Numbered from the stretch's first letter, positions 16,034 through 24,603 are shown. The stretch: 64,000 nucleotides of DNA from Desulfoferula mesophila (GCF_037076455.1 NZ_AP028679.1:3797501-3861500), one strand, 5' to 3'. A program made the numbers and translations. The notes: generated from the sequence alone by a model not told the origin.

Positions 16034-17716
16034 CTAGCTGGCCAGTTGGCGCAGGATGTATTCGGGGGTCAGGTTCAGGCCGTCGTAGCGCCCGATGAAG
16101 CGCTGCGCCGCGATGCCCGCCTCTTTCTTGAGCAGGCCCGCGAACTGCCCGGTGGCGTTGCCCTCGATAACCACCACCTGGCCCGCCTTTTTGAAACGCT
16201 GGGCGAACTGGGCGGGCGCCAGGGGCCACACCTGGCCGAAGTGGCAGGTGGCCACGCTCTGGCCTTCCTCGGCCAGGCGGCGGGCCGCCTCGGCCACCGG
16301 CCCTTGGCTGGAGCCCCAGCTCACCAGCAGGGTGTCCGCGTCCTCGGGGCCGCTGAACTCCGGGGCCTGGGTGTCGGCCACGAGGCCCTTCATCTTGGCC
16401 ATGCGTTTGTCCTGCATGCGCACCCTGAGCTCCAGGTCCTCGGTGATGTGGCCCTCTTGGTCGTGCTCATCGCTGTCGGCCACCACCAGCTCCGGTCCCA
16501 GGCCGGGCAGCCGCCGGGGGGAGACGCCGCCCTCCGTGATCTCATAGCGCCGGTAGTCCTCGCCCTCGGCCCCGCCCCCTCCGGGGCGCACCGGGGAGAG
16601 GCCGCTCAGGTCCAAGGGCTCCAGGGCCCGGAGGCTGTCGGCCAAGAACTGGTCGGTGAGGATGAACACCGGGGTCTGGTATTTCTCGGCCAGGTGCAGG
16701 GCCTGGTAGCCCGCGGCAAAGCACTGCTTCACCGAGCCGGGGGCCAGGATGGCCCGGGGGAACTCGCCGTGGCCGCCGTGCAGGGCGAACAACAGATCGC
16801 CCTGTTCGGTGCGGGTGGGCAGGCCGGTGGCCGGGCCGGGGCGCATGGCCACCGCTATAACCAGCGGGGTTTCGGTCATGCCCGCCAGAGACACCCCCTC
16901 GGTCATCAGGGCGTAGCCCCCGCCGCTGGTGCACACCATGGCCGGGGCCCCGGCGTAGGACGCGCCCAGGGCCATGTTGATGGCCGCGATCTCGTCCTCG
17001 GCCTGCTCGTAGACCACCCCCATCTGCTCGGCGTGGGAGATAACGGTCAGGGCGATGGCCGTGGAGGGGGTCATGGGGTAGAAGGCCAAAAACTTGAGCC
17101 CCGCCGCCAGGGCGCCCAGGGCGATGGCCTGGTTGCCCCCCAGCATCATGCGCTTTTCCCCGGCCTGGGCCGGGGCGGGCGGCTTGAGGGTGTGGGTCTG
17201 GCCCTGGGCCCAGGCAAAGGCCTTTTCCAGGGCCTGGTTATTCTCTTCGACCACCTTGTCGCCCTTTTTCTTGCCGATGGCCGCCTCCAGGGTCTGGGCC
17301 ACCAGCTCCCGCTCCAGGCCCAGCAGGCTGGCCGCCACCCCCAGGGCCACCGTGTTGAGGTAGCGCTTGTCGGCCAGCTCCTCGTAGGGCACGTTCAGGC
17401 AGGGGGCCTGGCCGCAGGTGAAGCCCGTTTCGGCCACCACCGCCGAGTCGGGGTTGAGCTCCCCGGCGTGGAGGTCCAGAGTCTGTTGGTTCAGGGCCAC
17501 CAAAAGATCCACCCCCTCGCAGGGGCTGTCCAGCTTTTGGGATGAAAACCGAATGGTGAAGGTGTTGTGGCCCCCCCGCACCCGGGACATGTAATCCTGG
17601 GTCACCAGGATGTGGTAGCCGCTCTTCACCAGCGCCTTGGCCAGGACCTGTCCCACGGTGACCAGGCCTTGTCCGGCCTCGCCGCCGATCATCAGATTCA
17701 TGCTGTCATGCGACAT
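16034..17716 (-). CDS. korA: 2-oxoacid:ferredoxin oxidoreductase, fused gamma-alpha subunit
   Basis: This 560-residue subunit joins a gamma domain (about residues 1-190; motif GGEAGQGLVTVG near the start) to an alpha domain (about 195-560) containing LGGNQAIALGALAAG and YPMTPSTAIA, the pyrimidine-binding and CoA-related region. Such fused alpha/gamma plus beta enzymes are the two-subunit type; no separate ferredoxin-like delta subunit is adjacent. The ATG at 17716 follows GGAAGGG; a longer frame to 17755 is less likely. It is divergent from the propeller gene at 17920 across a 203-bp region. The complex would supply reduced ferredoxin or run reductive carboxylation in an anaerobe. Confidence 0.92.
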   Translation of the reverse strand: MSHDSMNLMIGGEAGQGLVTVGQVLAKALVKSGYHILVTQDYMSRVRGGHNTFTIRFSSQKLDSPCEGVDLLVALNQQTLDLHAGELNPDSAVVAETGFTCGQAPCLNVPYEELADKRYLNTVALGVAASLLGLERELVAQTLEAAIGKKKGDKVVEENNQALEKAFAWAQGQTHTLKPPAPAQAGEKRMMLGGNQAIALGALAAGLKFLAFYPMTPSTAIALTVISHAEQMGVVYEQAEDEIAAINMALGASYAGAPAMVCTSGGGYALMTEGVSLAGMTETPLVIAVAMRPGPATGLPTRTEQGDLLFALHGGHGEFPRAILAPGSVKQCFAAGYQALHLAEKYQTPVFILTDQFLADSLRALEPLDLSGLSPVRPGGGGAEGEDYRRYEITEGGVSPRRLPGLGPELVVADSDEHDQEGHITEDLELRVRMQDKRMAKMKGLVADTQAPEFSGPEDADTLLVSWGSSQGPVAEAARRLAEEGQSVATCHFGQVWPLAPAQFAQRFKKAGQVVVIEGNATGQFAGLLKKEAGIAAQRFIGRYDGLNLTPEYILRQLAS

Positions 17717-17919
17717 AGGGTTACCCTTCCGCAAAATAAAACACCGCCCTGTCAAATCGGAGCGGGTCGATCTCGGCTCTCATTACATGGTAGCAAAGCG
17801 CGCCCGGCCACACCAAGCACGTACGCTCGCACCGGTTGCCGTGGCGGCGATTATATGGGAACCTTGCACTATGGGGTCCGCGTCGGACCGCCCTTACAAC
17901 GCTCAGGAGGGTTAACCAA

Positions 17920-18810
17920 ATGAAAAGCCTGTTGGCCGTCTTGCTTGCCGTGGCCGTGTTGGCCGCCTTCACCCCGGCCCTGGCCGCCTGGCAAGTGATT
18001 AACCAGCAGATACTGCCCGGCTCGGGCCATCCCGAGTCCGTGGCCTATGATGCAAAGAACCAGGCCCTGTACATGAGCAACTTCGGCGAAGCCTTCAAGC
18101 CCACCCTCAAGGACGGCAAGGGCTATATCAGCAAGCTGGATATTCAGGGCAAGCACCTGGAGACCCACTTCCTGCCGGGTCCGGGGGACAAGCTCAACAA
18201 GCCCAAGGGGTTGTGGGTGGAACACGGCCGCCTGTGGGCCGCGGACATCGACTCGGTGTGGTGCTTTGACCTCAAGACCAAGAAGGGCCGCCGCTTGGCC
18301 CTGCCCCAGGCCCAGTTCGCCAACGACGTGGCCGTTAACCAGGGCAATCTCTACGTCAGCGACACCAACGCCGGGTGCGTATATCTGGTGCAACCGGCCG
18401 ATTTTCTTGACACCGAGCCCAAGGTGCGGGTGATGCTCAGCCCCACCGGCTTCCACCCCAACGGGCTGTGGCCCGCGCAGGGCGGCGGGGTCTACATCGT
18501 GGCCAAAAAGGATCTGGAAGGGCCCGGCGGGCTCTACCAGGCCCGCGACGTGGGCCAGATGAGCAAGCTCAAGGGCGACCTGGGACGCCTGGACGGCGTG
18601 GCCATGCTGCCGGACGGCTCCTTCCTTTACACCGACTGGGCGGGGGGCGGCCTGTTTTTGCTGAGCGGCGGCGGCGGACCGATCAAGCTGGTCGGCGGTT
18701 TCAAGGGCCCGGCCGACTTCGCCGTGGTGCCCCGGGGCAAGGGCTACCTGGTGGTGGTGCCCGACCTGGTCACCGGCGAGCTGCATCTCATCGAGATCGC
18801 CAACAAGTAA
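17920..18810 (+). CDS. Exported SMP-30/gluconolactonase-like beta-propeller protein
   Basis: This 296-residue protein has an N-terminal signal peptide (MKSLLAVLLAVAVLAAFTPALA). The remainder shows repeated six-bladed propeller features: GHPESVAYD, NKPKGLWVEHGRLWAADID, LGRLDGVAMLPDGSFLYTDW. This pattern is shared by SMP-30/Gluconolactonase/LRE-like proteins. Most characterised members are Ca2+-dependent lactonases, but the active-site residues cannot be assigned safely, so a purely binding role is possible. AGGAGGG lies eight bases before the ATG. It converges on hdrB; the 125-bp palindrome occupies the gap. Confidence 0.75.
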   Translation: MKSLLAVLLAVAVLAAFTPALAAWQVINQQILPGSGHPESVAYDAKNQALYMSNFGEAFKPTLKDGKGYISKLDIQGKHLETHFLPGPGDKLNKPKGLWVEHGRLWAADIDSVWCFDLKTKKGRRLALPQAQFANDVAVNQGNLYVSDTNAGCVYLVQPADFLDTEPKVRVMLSPTGFHPNGLWPAQGGGVYIVAKKDLEGPGGLYQARDVGQMSKLKGDLGRLDGVAMLPDGSFLYTDWAGGGLFLLSGGGGPIKLVGGFKGPADFAVVPRGKGYLVVVPDLVTGELHLIEIANK

Positions 18811-18833
18811 GCCCGCTTCACCGGCCATCCCCC

Positions 18834-18958
18834 CCCGGCCCAGCCAGGCGCCGCCAGACAAGGCGTCCGGCAAGCGAGGACCGCAGGCGTAGTCTGTACT
18901 ACGTCGAGGACCTGAGCGCAGCCGGCAACACCGTATGGCGGCGGCTGGCTGGGCCGGG
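18834..18958. repeat. 125-bp imperfect palindrome between convergent genes
   Basis: The outer arms (18834-18855 and 18937-18958) match over about 21 bp with one or two mismatches. The centre is a perfect 6-bp repeat CGTAGT-CTGT-ACTACG (888-893 with 898-903 of the 18-kb thousand). Both palindromes share the same midpoint near 18896, so the whole element is one large symmetric unit. It contains strings such as CAAGCGAGGACCGCAGGCG and GTCGAGGACCTGAGCGCAG, giving the look of a genome-interspersed repeat. No second copy was found in this window. Confidence 0.6.
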
Positions 18959-18959
18959 T

Positions 18960-19832
18960 CTAGTCTCTTTTCAAGAAGCTGAGCAGGTATTCCCCGTTGG
19001 GGGTGTTGCGCTCCAGGGCCACCTCCTGGGCGCTCAGGCCCATGGCCAGGCCCAAAAGCTGGGGATAGAGCACCGGCCCCTCGATGAACTCGCGCTGGGG
19101 CGGCGGCCCGGCCAGGGAATAGGCCCACTCGGCCTGCATCTGGCTGTAGGCGCAGGCGATCACCAGGATGTCCGCCTTGGCGTCGCGGGCCTCGCTCAGG
19201 CGCTTGCGGATGGTGGCCAGGGCCAGATCCTCGTTGCGCTCGCGCACCGGGGCCCCGCAGCAGCTGAGGCGGCCGGCCCAGGGAACCGGGGTGGCCCCGG
19301 TCACCTTCACCAGGTCGTCGATGAGGTGCAAATTGCTGGGGTCGTCGAAGTGGGTCACTTCGCTGGGGCGCACCGCGTGGCAGCCGTAGAGGATGGCCGC
19401 CCGCAAGAGCTCGTAGGGCCTGACCACCCGCCGGCCCAGCTCGGCCAGCCCCACGTCGTCGTGCAGCACCTGCAGGATGTGCTTGACCACCACCTTTCCC
19501 TGATAATTCAGGCCATCGGCGGCCAGCTCGGCGTTGACCTCGGCCATGAGCTCGGGCTTGTCGGCCAGAAACTTCTGGGCCCGCTTGAGCGCACCGAAGC
19601 AGCACTTGCAGGGGGTGGTGATGTCCAGCCCCCGGGCCTCGGCCAAGGCCAGGCCCCGGGCGGCGCTGAGCAGATAGGAGCGGAAATACAGGTGACGCAT
19701 GGGGTAGCCGCAGCAGGGGAATTCCAGGTCCACCAGCTTCACCCCCAGATCGCCCAGCACCCGGCGGGTGGCAGTCTCGTAGTGGGGCACGTAGTAGGGG
19801 ATCTTGCATCCCAGGAACAGGGCGTAGGTCAT
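18960..19832 (-). CDS. hdrB: Heterodisulfide reductase B-like CCG-domain protein
   Basis: This 290-residue protein has the two cysteine-rich CCG domains of HdrB/GlpC-type proteins. The first contains FLGCKIPYY and FPCCGYP (with TPCKCCFGALKR); the second contains LYGCHAVRP and SCCGAPVRE. In HdrB these cysteines hold non-cubane [4Fe-4S] clusters that reduce disulfides. The start ATG (19832-19830) overlaps the previous gene's TGA by one base (TGATG), so translation is coupled. Its partner supplies an electron-transfer path from the membrane. The substrate disulfide or quinone is not known. Confidence 0.85.
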   Translation of the reverse strand: MTYALFLGCKIPYYVPHYETATRRVLGDLGVKLVDLEFPCCGYPMRHLYFRSYLLSAARGLALAEARGLDITTPCKCCFGALKRAQKFLADKPELMAEVNAELAADGLNYQGKVVVKHILQVLHDDVGLAELGRRVVRPYELLRAAILYGCHAVRPSEVTHFDDPSNLHLIDDLVKVTGATPVPWAGRLSCCGAPVRERNEDLALATIRKRLSEARDAKADILVIACAYSQMQAEWAYSLAGPPPQREFIEGPVLYPQLLGLAMGLSAQEVALERNTPNGEYLLSFLKRD

Positions 19833-21493
19833 CAGCAACTCTCCCCTTGCCCCTGCCGGGCGGCGGCCAGGTTGCGTAGTTCGTAGAGCACGTCCGCCAC
19901 CTTGACCCCCTGGGGGCAGGCCTCTTGGCAGCGGTAGCAGGTAAGGCAATACCAGGTCATGCGCGCGCCCATGGCCTCCTCGGACAGGCCCAGGCCCAGG
20001 CTGTGCATGATCTGGTGGGGCAACATGTCCAGCTCCTTTACCGGGTCGTCATAGGAAAACACCACCGGGCAGGAGTTGGAGCAGGTGGCGCAGCGGTAGC
20101 ATCCCCGGAAGGTCTCGGCCTGGACCGTCAGGCCCAGCTCCCGGGGAAACTCGCTGTGGCCCAGATGGATGGGGACCAGGTTGCGGCTGTCCCCGGCGGT
20201 CTCGTCCGCCCGCTTGGCCACCTCCCGGACCGGAGGGCCATAGCCCATCTCCGCCAGGTCGTCCTTCATGGCGAACCACAGGTCCTGCAGGTTGATGCCC
20301 ACCGGACACAGGCGGGTGCAGCGCAGGCAGCTGGTGCACAGGTAGGCCCCCTGGCGCATGACGTCCAGCGCCTCGTCGTGGCCCGCCGTGCCCCTGGCCA
20401 GGCGGCCCAGGGCCAGGAGCTTTTCCGAGGGCAGGACGCTCAGGTTGGGCACGTGCCGGAGCGCCTCGGCCACCGAGCAGTGCACCGAGCAGGCCCCGCA
20501 ATGGGTGCACACGTCCAGCTCCAAGGCCCGCACCAGGGCCCTGGCCGCCGGGTCCATGGCCTCGCGGGAGCCCGCCGCCCGGATGGTGAGCAACAGGGGA
20601 CCGGTGAAGATGTGCAGCAGCTTGCTGAAGGGCAGCAGGGCCAACCCGGCGAAAGCGGCCAAAAAGTGCAGGTAATACAGCCACAGCGCCGCCCGAACCG
20701 CCTCTAGCCAGGCGGCCAGGGGAGCCAGGAGACGAGACAGGGGCCAGGATACGAAGGCCCACTGGGGCCGATCGTGGCAGTCCACGCAGCTGTCGTTGTG
20801 CAGCTCCAGGCCCTGCTCCATCAACTCCAGCCCAGGGGGCACCTGCCCCTGGGGAAAGACCACTCCGTACTGCTCGCGCCACACCTGGCCCAGGGCGGCC
20901 CGCTCGCCGTCCTCGGAAAGCGTGCCGTACTCCTCGATCATGCTATCGAAGCTGTGCACGCTGATGATCTTGGCCCCTTCCAAGGCGAAGCCCGAGAGCA
21001 CCAACAGGGCCAGCAGGCCCAATACGGCGCGGTCGGCCCAGTGGGTGGTGCGCCGGAGGCCGGGGGTGCGCAAACGGCGCCACATGGCCATCAGCGCCCC
21101 GGCCAGAAGCATGGCCCCGAACAGGTTGCGCAGGAAAAGCCAGGGGTTGAGGGTGGCGGTGAAGCTGGGGACGATGAGCGGCCCCAAAGCGTGCAAAAAG
21201 ATCAGGCCCAGCATGCCCCAAAAGATGAGCATATGGGCGGCCCAGGCCCAGCGGCTGTGCCCCAGGCTGCGGCGCTGCAACAGGCCGTCCAGGAGCAACG
21301 CGGCCAGCATGGGCAATGCCCGGCGGCTGGCCAGGGCGCGGCCCAGGCCCTTGAGCGAGGCGCTCAGTCTCTCAATGGGGGTGTAATTGCGGGAATCAGG
21401 CCCGATGGAGGTGGTCAGCCAGCGCCACAGCCGGTAGGCCAGGCCCAGGACCAACGCGGCCAGGGAGATGTTGAGAGCCAGGTCAAAGAACAT
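19832..21493 (-). CDS. HdrC-like FeS protein fused to haem-bearing membrane domain
   Basis: This 553-residue protein starts with membrane helices (about residues 1-27, 83-107, 120-140, 155-175, 265-300) resembling the cytochrome b subunits NarI/DsrM. Histidines H87, H101, H151, H276 and H294 lie in or near these helices as possible b-haem ligands. A soluble loop before the last helices contains CVDCH (C236, C239, H240), a c-type haem motif. Four [4Fe-4S] motifs follow, starting at C329, C386, C465 and C516 (each CxxCxxCxxxC), so there are two tandem ferredoxin-like domains. Together with hdrB this looks like a membrane disulfide- or quinone-linked electron carrier. Position of the start at 21493 is reasonable. 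Confidence 0.8.
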   Translation of the reverse strand: MFFDLALNISLAALVLGLAYRLWRWLTTSIGPDSRNYTPIERLSASLKGLGRALASRRALPMLAALLLDGLLQRRSLGHSRWAWAAHMLIFWGMLGLIFLHALGPLIVPSFTATLNPWLFLRNLFGAMLLAGALMAMWRRLRTPGLRRTTHWADRAVLGLLALLVLSGFALEGAKIISVHSFDSMIEEYGTLSEDGERAALGQVWREQYGVVFPQGQVPPGLELMEQGLELHNDSCVDCHDRPQWAFVSWPLSRLLAPLAAWLEAVRAALWLYYLHFLAAFAGLALLPFSKLLHIFTGPLLLTIRAAGSREAMDPAARALVRALELDVCTHCGACSVHCSVAEALRHVPNLSVLPSEKLLALGRLARGTAGHDEALDVMRQGAYLCTSCLRCTRLCPVGINLQDLWFAMKDDLAEMGYGPPVREVAKRADETAGDSRNLVPIHLGHSEFPRELGLTVQAETFRGCYRCATCSNSCPVVFSYDDPVKELDMLPHQIMHSLGLGLSEEAMGARMTWYCLTCYRCQEACPQGVKVADVLYELRNLAAARQGQGESC

Positions 21494-21653
21494 GGGACGA
21501 TCCTCCGCGCTCGCGGAAAGTTACCGGTCAAGCCATCGGTCCGATGGCTACGCATCCGGCGCTCCCTAGTCTGTGAGCCGTCCACCCTCCGGGCCGCCTC
21601 TCCCTTCCTCCCTGGCGAGCGGCCCTCTCTCACAGCGCGCGACTTTAGAAGCC

Positions 21654-21678
21654 AAAGCATACCAAAATAATATGCTTT
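21654..21678. promoter_or_regulatory. Inverted repeat AAAGCATA-N9-TATGCTTT (candidate operator)
   Basis: The arms are perfect and 8 bp long, in the AT-rich middle of a divergent intergenic region. It is centred 170 bp upstream of the hdrC-like start and 137 bp upstream of the PfpI start. Confidence 0.4.
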
Positions 21679-21714
21679 AACTATAGCACCTCTTCTTATT
21701 CGGTCAAAACAAGT

Positions 21715-21739
21715 GGTCGCCGGTTGACTACCGGCGACC
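21715..21739 (+). repeat. 10-bp stem hairpin in PfpI leader region
   Basis: GGTCGCCGGT pairs perfectly with ACCGGCGACC around a five-base loop, 63 bp before the PfpI start codon. No T-run follows; it may structure the mRNA leader or be a binding site. Confidence 0.35.
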
Positions 21740-21802
21740 CATGGTTTCAACTATAAACAGCATCGGAAAAATTCGCCACTTTTAGAAAGGGAGGATCTCG
21801 CC

Positions 21803-22321
21803 ATGCCTCTTACCGGCAAGCGCATCGCCGTGTTGACCGAAGACATGTTCAATGAATTCGAGCTGATATACCCCTACTACCGCCTCCAGGAGGCAGGAGC
21901 CGCAGTCACGGTGGTGGGCTCGGGCGGGGGCATCACCTACCACGCCAAGAGCGGCCTGTCCTTTGTGAGCGACAAGGGCAGCGGCGAGGTGAGCGCCAAT
22001 GATTTCGATGGGCTGGTGATACCCGGCGGTTACGCGCCGGACCACATGCGCCGCCACAAGGCCACGGTGGCCCTGGTGCGGGAGATTTTCGGCCAGGGCA
22101 AGCCGGTGGGGACCATCTGCCACGCCGGTTGGATGCTGGCCTCGGCCGGGGTGCTCCAGGGCAAGCGCTGCACCAGCTTTTTTGCCATCAAGGACGACAT
22201 GGTGCACGCCGGGGCCCAGTGGGAAGACGCCGAGGTGGTGGTGGACGGCAACCTGATCACCAGCCGCGCCCCGGACGACCTGCCGGCCTTCATGAAGGCC
22301 TACATCGCCGCCTTCGCCTAG
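21803..22321 (+). CDS. DJ-1/PfpI-family protein
   Basis: This 172-residue protein has the PfpI fold. The nucleophile Cys lies in TICHAGW (about residue 98-104), and GLVIPGGYAPDHMRR provides the GG-oxyanion segment typical of YhbO/YajL/PfpI-like hydrolases and chaperones. Family members act as intracellular glyoxalase/deglycase-type stress proteins or peptidases; which applies here is unknown. GGGAGGA lies upstream of the ATG. It is followed 33 bp later by the trmB-like gene and may be co-transcribed. Confidence 0.85.
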   Translation: MPLTGKRIAVLTEDMFNEFELIYPYYRLQEAGAAVTVVGSGGGITYHAKSGLSFVSDKGSGEVSANDFDGLVIPGGYAPDHMRRHKATVALVREIFGQGKPVGTICHAGWMLASAGVLQGKRCTSFFAIKDDMVHAGAQWEDAEVVVDGNLITSRAPDDLPAFMKAYIAAFA

Positions 22322-22354
22322 GCAGGGGGGGCCGGCTCTGCTATAACCTCCAGC

Positions 22355-23278
22355 ATGACCGCCCCCTACCTATCACTCAAGCCCCTGGTGCCCTGGCGGC
22401 AACTGCCCCGGCCCATACCCTGGGAGCAGGTCTTCGGCCGCCGGGCGCCCCTGGAGCTGGAGATCGGCTGCGGCAACGGCGAGGTGCTGGCCCGCCGGGC
22501 CGGGGAGCGGCCGGAGGCGAACCTGGTGGGCCTGGACCTGGATTGGGTCTCGGCCCGGCGGGCCCTTCGGCGCATAAACCTGGCGGGCCTGGACAACGCC
22601 AAGGTGGTGCAGGCCGAGGCGGCCCTGGGCCTGGAGCGCCTGTTCACCCCCCAGAGCCTGGCCGGGGTGTGGTGCCTGTTCCCCCGGCCCTGGCCCAAGC
22701 CCAGCGACGCCCGGCACCGCCTGTTCTCCACCCGTTTTTTGCACCTCTTGAACAGCCGCCTGGCCCCGCAGGCCGCCTGCCGCCTGCTCACCGACCACGA
22801 GCCCTTTGCCGACTGGGTGATGGGCCAGGTGCCCGGCTCGGGCCTGGAGGCGGTGCGGCGCGAGGTGCCGCCCACGGTGGACAGCAAGTACGAGCGCAAG
22901 TGGCGAGGCCAGGGGCAGCGGGTGTTTTTCGAGCTTATTCTGAGCCAACGCGGCCACGTCGCCTGGCCCAACCCCGAGGAGCCGGTTTTGCATTACCCCC
23001 GTTTCGACGAGCTGGACCCAGCGGCCCTGACCACCTGGGAGGATTGGGGCGAGATCAGCGTCTTGTGCAAGGACGTGCTGCGCGACCAAGAGGCCGGTCG
23101 GGCCCTGATGCGCCTGGTGGTGCTGGAAGACGACCTGGAACAGGCCTTCTATGTGGAGGTGATGCCCCGACCCCAGGGGGGCTATCTGGTGCGCCCCGCG
23201 CCGGGCTGCGGGGTGCTGCCCAGTCTGGGGGTGCAGCGGGCCCTGGAAGTCACCGCCCAGCGTTTGAGCGCGGGTTAG
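22355..23278 (+). CDS. trmB: tRNA (guanine-N7-)-methyltransferase-like protein
   Basis: This 307-residue class I SAM-dependent methyltransferase has the TrmB signature: LEIGCGNGEVLAR (SAM loop, about residues 34-46), VGLDLDW, and the diagnostic LFPRPWPKPSDARHRLF (about 109-125, equivalent to the FPDPWPKKRHHKRR motif). TrmB modifies G46 of tRNA variable loops. It is longer than the roughly 240-residue E. coli enzyme owing to a C-terminal extension after about residue 200, and the motif lacks the usual Asp. The ATG at 22355 lies 33 bp after the PfpI stop. It converges with truD. Confidence 0.8.
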   Translation: MTAPYLSLKPLVPWRQLPRPIPWEQVFGRRAPLELEIGCGNGEVLARRAGERPEANLVGLDLDWVSARRALRRINLAGLDNAKVVQAEAALGLERLFTPQSLAGVWCLFPRPWPKPSDARHRLFSTRFLHLLNSRLAPQAACRLLTDHEPFADWVMGQVPGSGLEAVRREVPPTVDSKYERKWRGQGQRVFFELILSQRGHVAWPNPEEPVLHYPRFDELDPAALTTWEDWGEISVLCKDVLRDQEAGRALMRLVVLEDDLEQAFYVEVMPRPQGGYLVRPAPGCGVLPSLGVQRALEVTAQRLSAG

Positions 23279-23541
23279 CCTGGGTCGCATTAAAACCGCA
23301 CCGGCCTTTAAAGAGGTGGAGAAAGGTAAAAAGCGTTATTAGGCGGGTGCATGCACCTTGGGCGCGGGGCTGGTTGTCGGGTGGATTCGGCCGACGCCCT
23401 TGTTAGGGGCGGGCCGCTCGTGGGTCATGGGGCGGCGCAATTGCAAAGCCTCGGCCACCAGCCGAAGGTTGTTTCTTGCCCTCCAAACTCTTTTCTTCTC
23501 AGAACGCGGCGACGACAAAAGGCGCGGGCGAATTGCTGTCG
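23279..23541. other. Intergenic region between convergent trmB-like and truD genes
   Basis: No credible gene is visible in these 263 bp. The only notable element is a perfect 12-bp palindrome GGTGCATGCACC at 23346-23357. No hairpin with a T-run was found, so termination of the convergent transcripts is unexplained. Confidence 0.45.
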
Positions 23542-24603
23542 CTAATCACTCTCCGGCAGCTCGGCCTCGCTCTTCATGAACTCCCGCATCAGCACCGTGG
23601 CGTAGGAGCCCTTGGGCAGGCTGAAGCCGAAGACCAGGCCCTCGGGGCTCTCGGCGATGCTCAGGCCCTCCACGCTCAAACGGGCCACCCGGCGGCTGCC
23701 CATGAGGCCCGACTTCTTGAGCGTGGCCTGATCCACCTCTTCCTCTTCCAGAATCTCCCGCTCATAGGCGGCGGCGGGCTCGTTGGGCCAGCGCATCTTC
23801 TTGCCGAACATGGGGCCGGTATAGGTGATCTGGCCCGCGTCCAGGCGGGGTTGCTCCAGGGCCGCGTCGTCGGTGGTGAACATGCCTCCGGTGTCGGTCT
23901 TCTTGGCCAGGTCCCCGCCCACCAGGCGGGCGAAGTCCCCCCGCTCGATGCGCCGGGCCAGCCAGGCGTTGAACAGGGCCGACTGCCAGGCGTTCAACAG
24001 CAGCTTGCGCAGCCACTTGTCGCGCGGTCCCCGGCCGCCCAGGGCCCGGCGGCCTTGGAGGGCGTTGTCGCCTTCGCGGCCGAAGCGCTGGCTGCCGTAA
24101 AAGTTGGGCAGGCCCCGCTCGGCCACCGCCGCGGCCACCGCCTGGGCCGTGGCCAGGGCCCCCTCACCCACCCCGGTGAGCAGGATGGTGAAGCGGTTGC
24201 CCAGCAGATGGCCGGTCCTGAGCTTGTTCTGGTGGCGGGCGGCGTCCAGCACCTCCACCTCCAGCTCCTGAGCCACCTTGCGGGCCGCCTCCTGGGGCGC
24301 GGGGCTCTCCAGGGGCAGGGAAAAGCTCTGCACCGCGCGGGCCTGTTTGTCCTTGAGCCCGGCAAAGCCCACGTCCCGGGGGGGCAGATCGAAAAGCCAG
24401 GCCAGGCGGTCGGCCAGCGCCCGGGTGGTCATGCCCTCGCGGGAGATGCGAAGGTGCAGATGGGGGCCCACCCCTTCGGGCAAATACAGGGGGATCTCCT
24501 CCACCACGAAATGGGCGGGCTCGGCCTTGAGCTCCCCGCCCACGCCGGGCAGCTCCGGGGTGATGAAGGGCGGCGGCCCCATTTCGCTGGGCAGCGGGCT
24601 CAT
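23542..24603 (-). CDS. truD: tRNA pseudouridine synthase D
   Basis: This 353-residue enzyme forms pseudouridine at tRNA position 13. The characteristic motif GFAGLKDKQARAVQSFSLP (about residues 79-97) contains the catalytic Asp in GLKDKQA, and NFYGSQRFGREGDN (about 166-179) is the second TruD signature. The ATG at 24603 overlaps the photolyase stop (ATGA). A much longer frame continues upstream but has no family support. It is probably co-translated with the photolyase gene, an unusual partner. Confidence 0.9.
   Translation of the reverse strand: MSPLPSEMGPPPFITPELPGVGGELKAEPAHFVVEEIPLYLPEGVGPHLHLRISREGMTTRALADRLAWLFDLPPRDVGFAGLKDKQARAVQSFSLPLESPAPQEAARKVAQELEVEVLDAARHQNKLRTGHLLGNRFTILLTGVGEGALATAQAVAAAVAERGLPNFYGSQRFGREGDNALQGRRALGGRGPRDKWLRKLLLNAWQSALFNAWLARRIERGDFARLVGGDLAKKTDTGGMFTTDDAALEQPRLDAGQITYTGPMFGKKMRWPNEPAAAYEREILEEEEVDQATLKKSGLMGSRRVARLSVEGLSIAESPEGLVFGFSLPKGSYATVLMREFMKSEAELPESD

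Larger units (their letters stand above)
21494..21802. promoter_or_regulatory. Divergent control region between hdrBC-like pair and PfpI gene
   Basis: The region holds an 8-bp inverted repeat (AAAGCATA-N9-TATGCTTT, 21654-21678) and a 10-bp GC hairpin (21715-21739). Its central part is AT-rich relative to the genes. No gene is visible. Promoters for both directions are expected here; I cannot place the core elements safely. Confidence 0.5.

Noticed and set aside
16046-17545. Open frame of 499 codons opposite korA
   Set aside because: It is antisense to a well-matched oxidoreductase subunit and has no domain of its own.
23346-23357. Perfect palindrome GGTGCATGCACC
   Set aside because: A single 12-bp palindrome between convergent genes, with no second copy, is plausible by chance. 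I list it only as a landmark.
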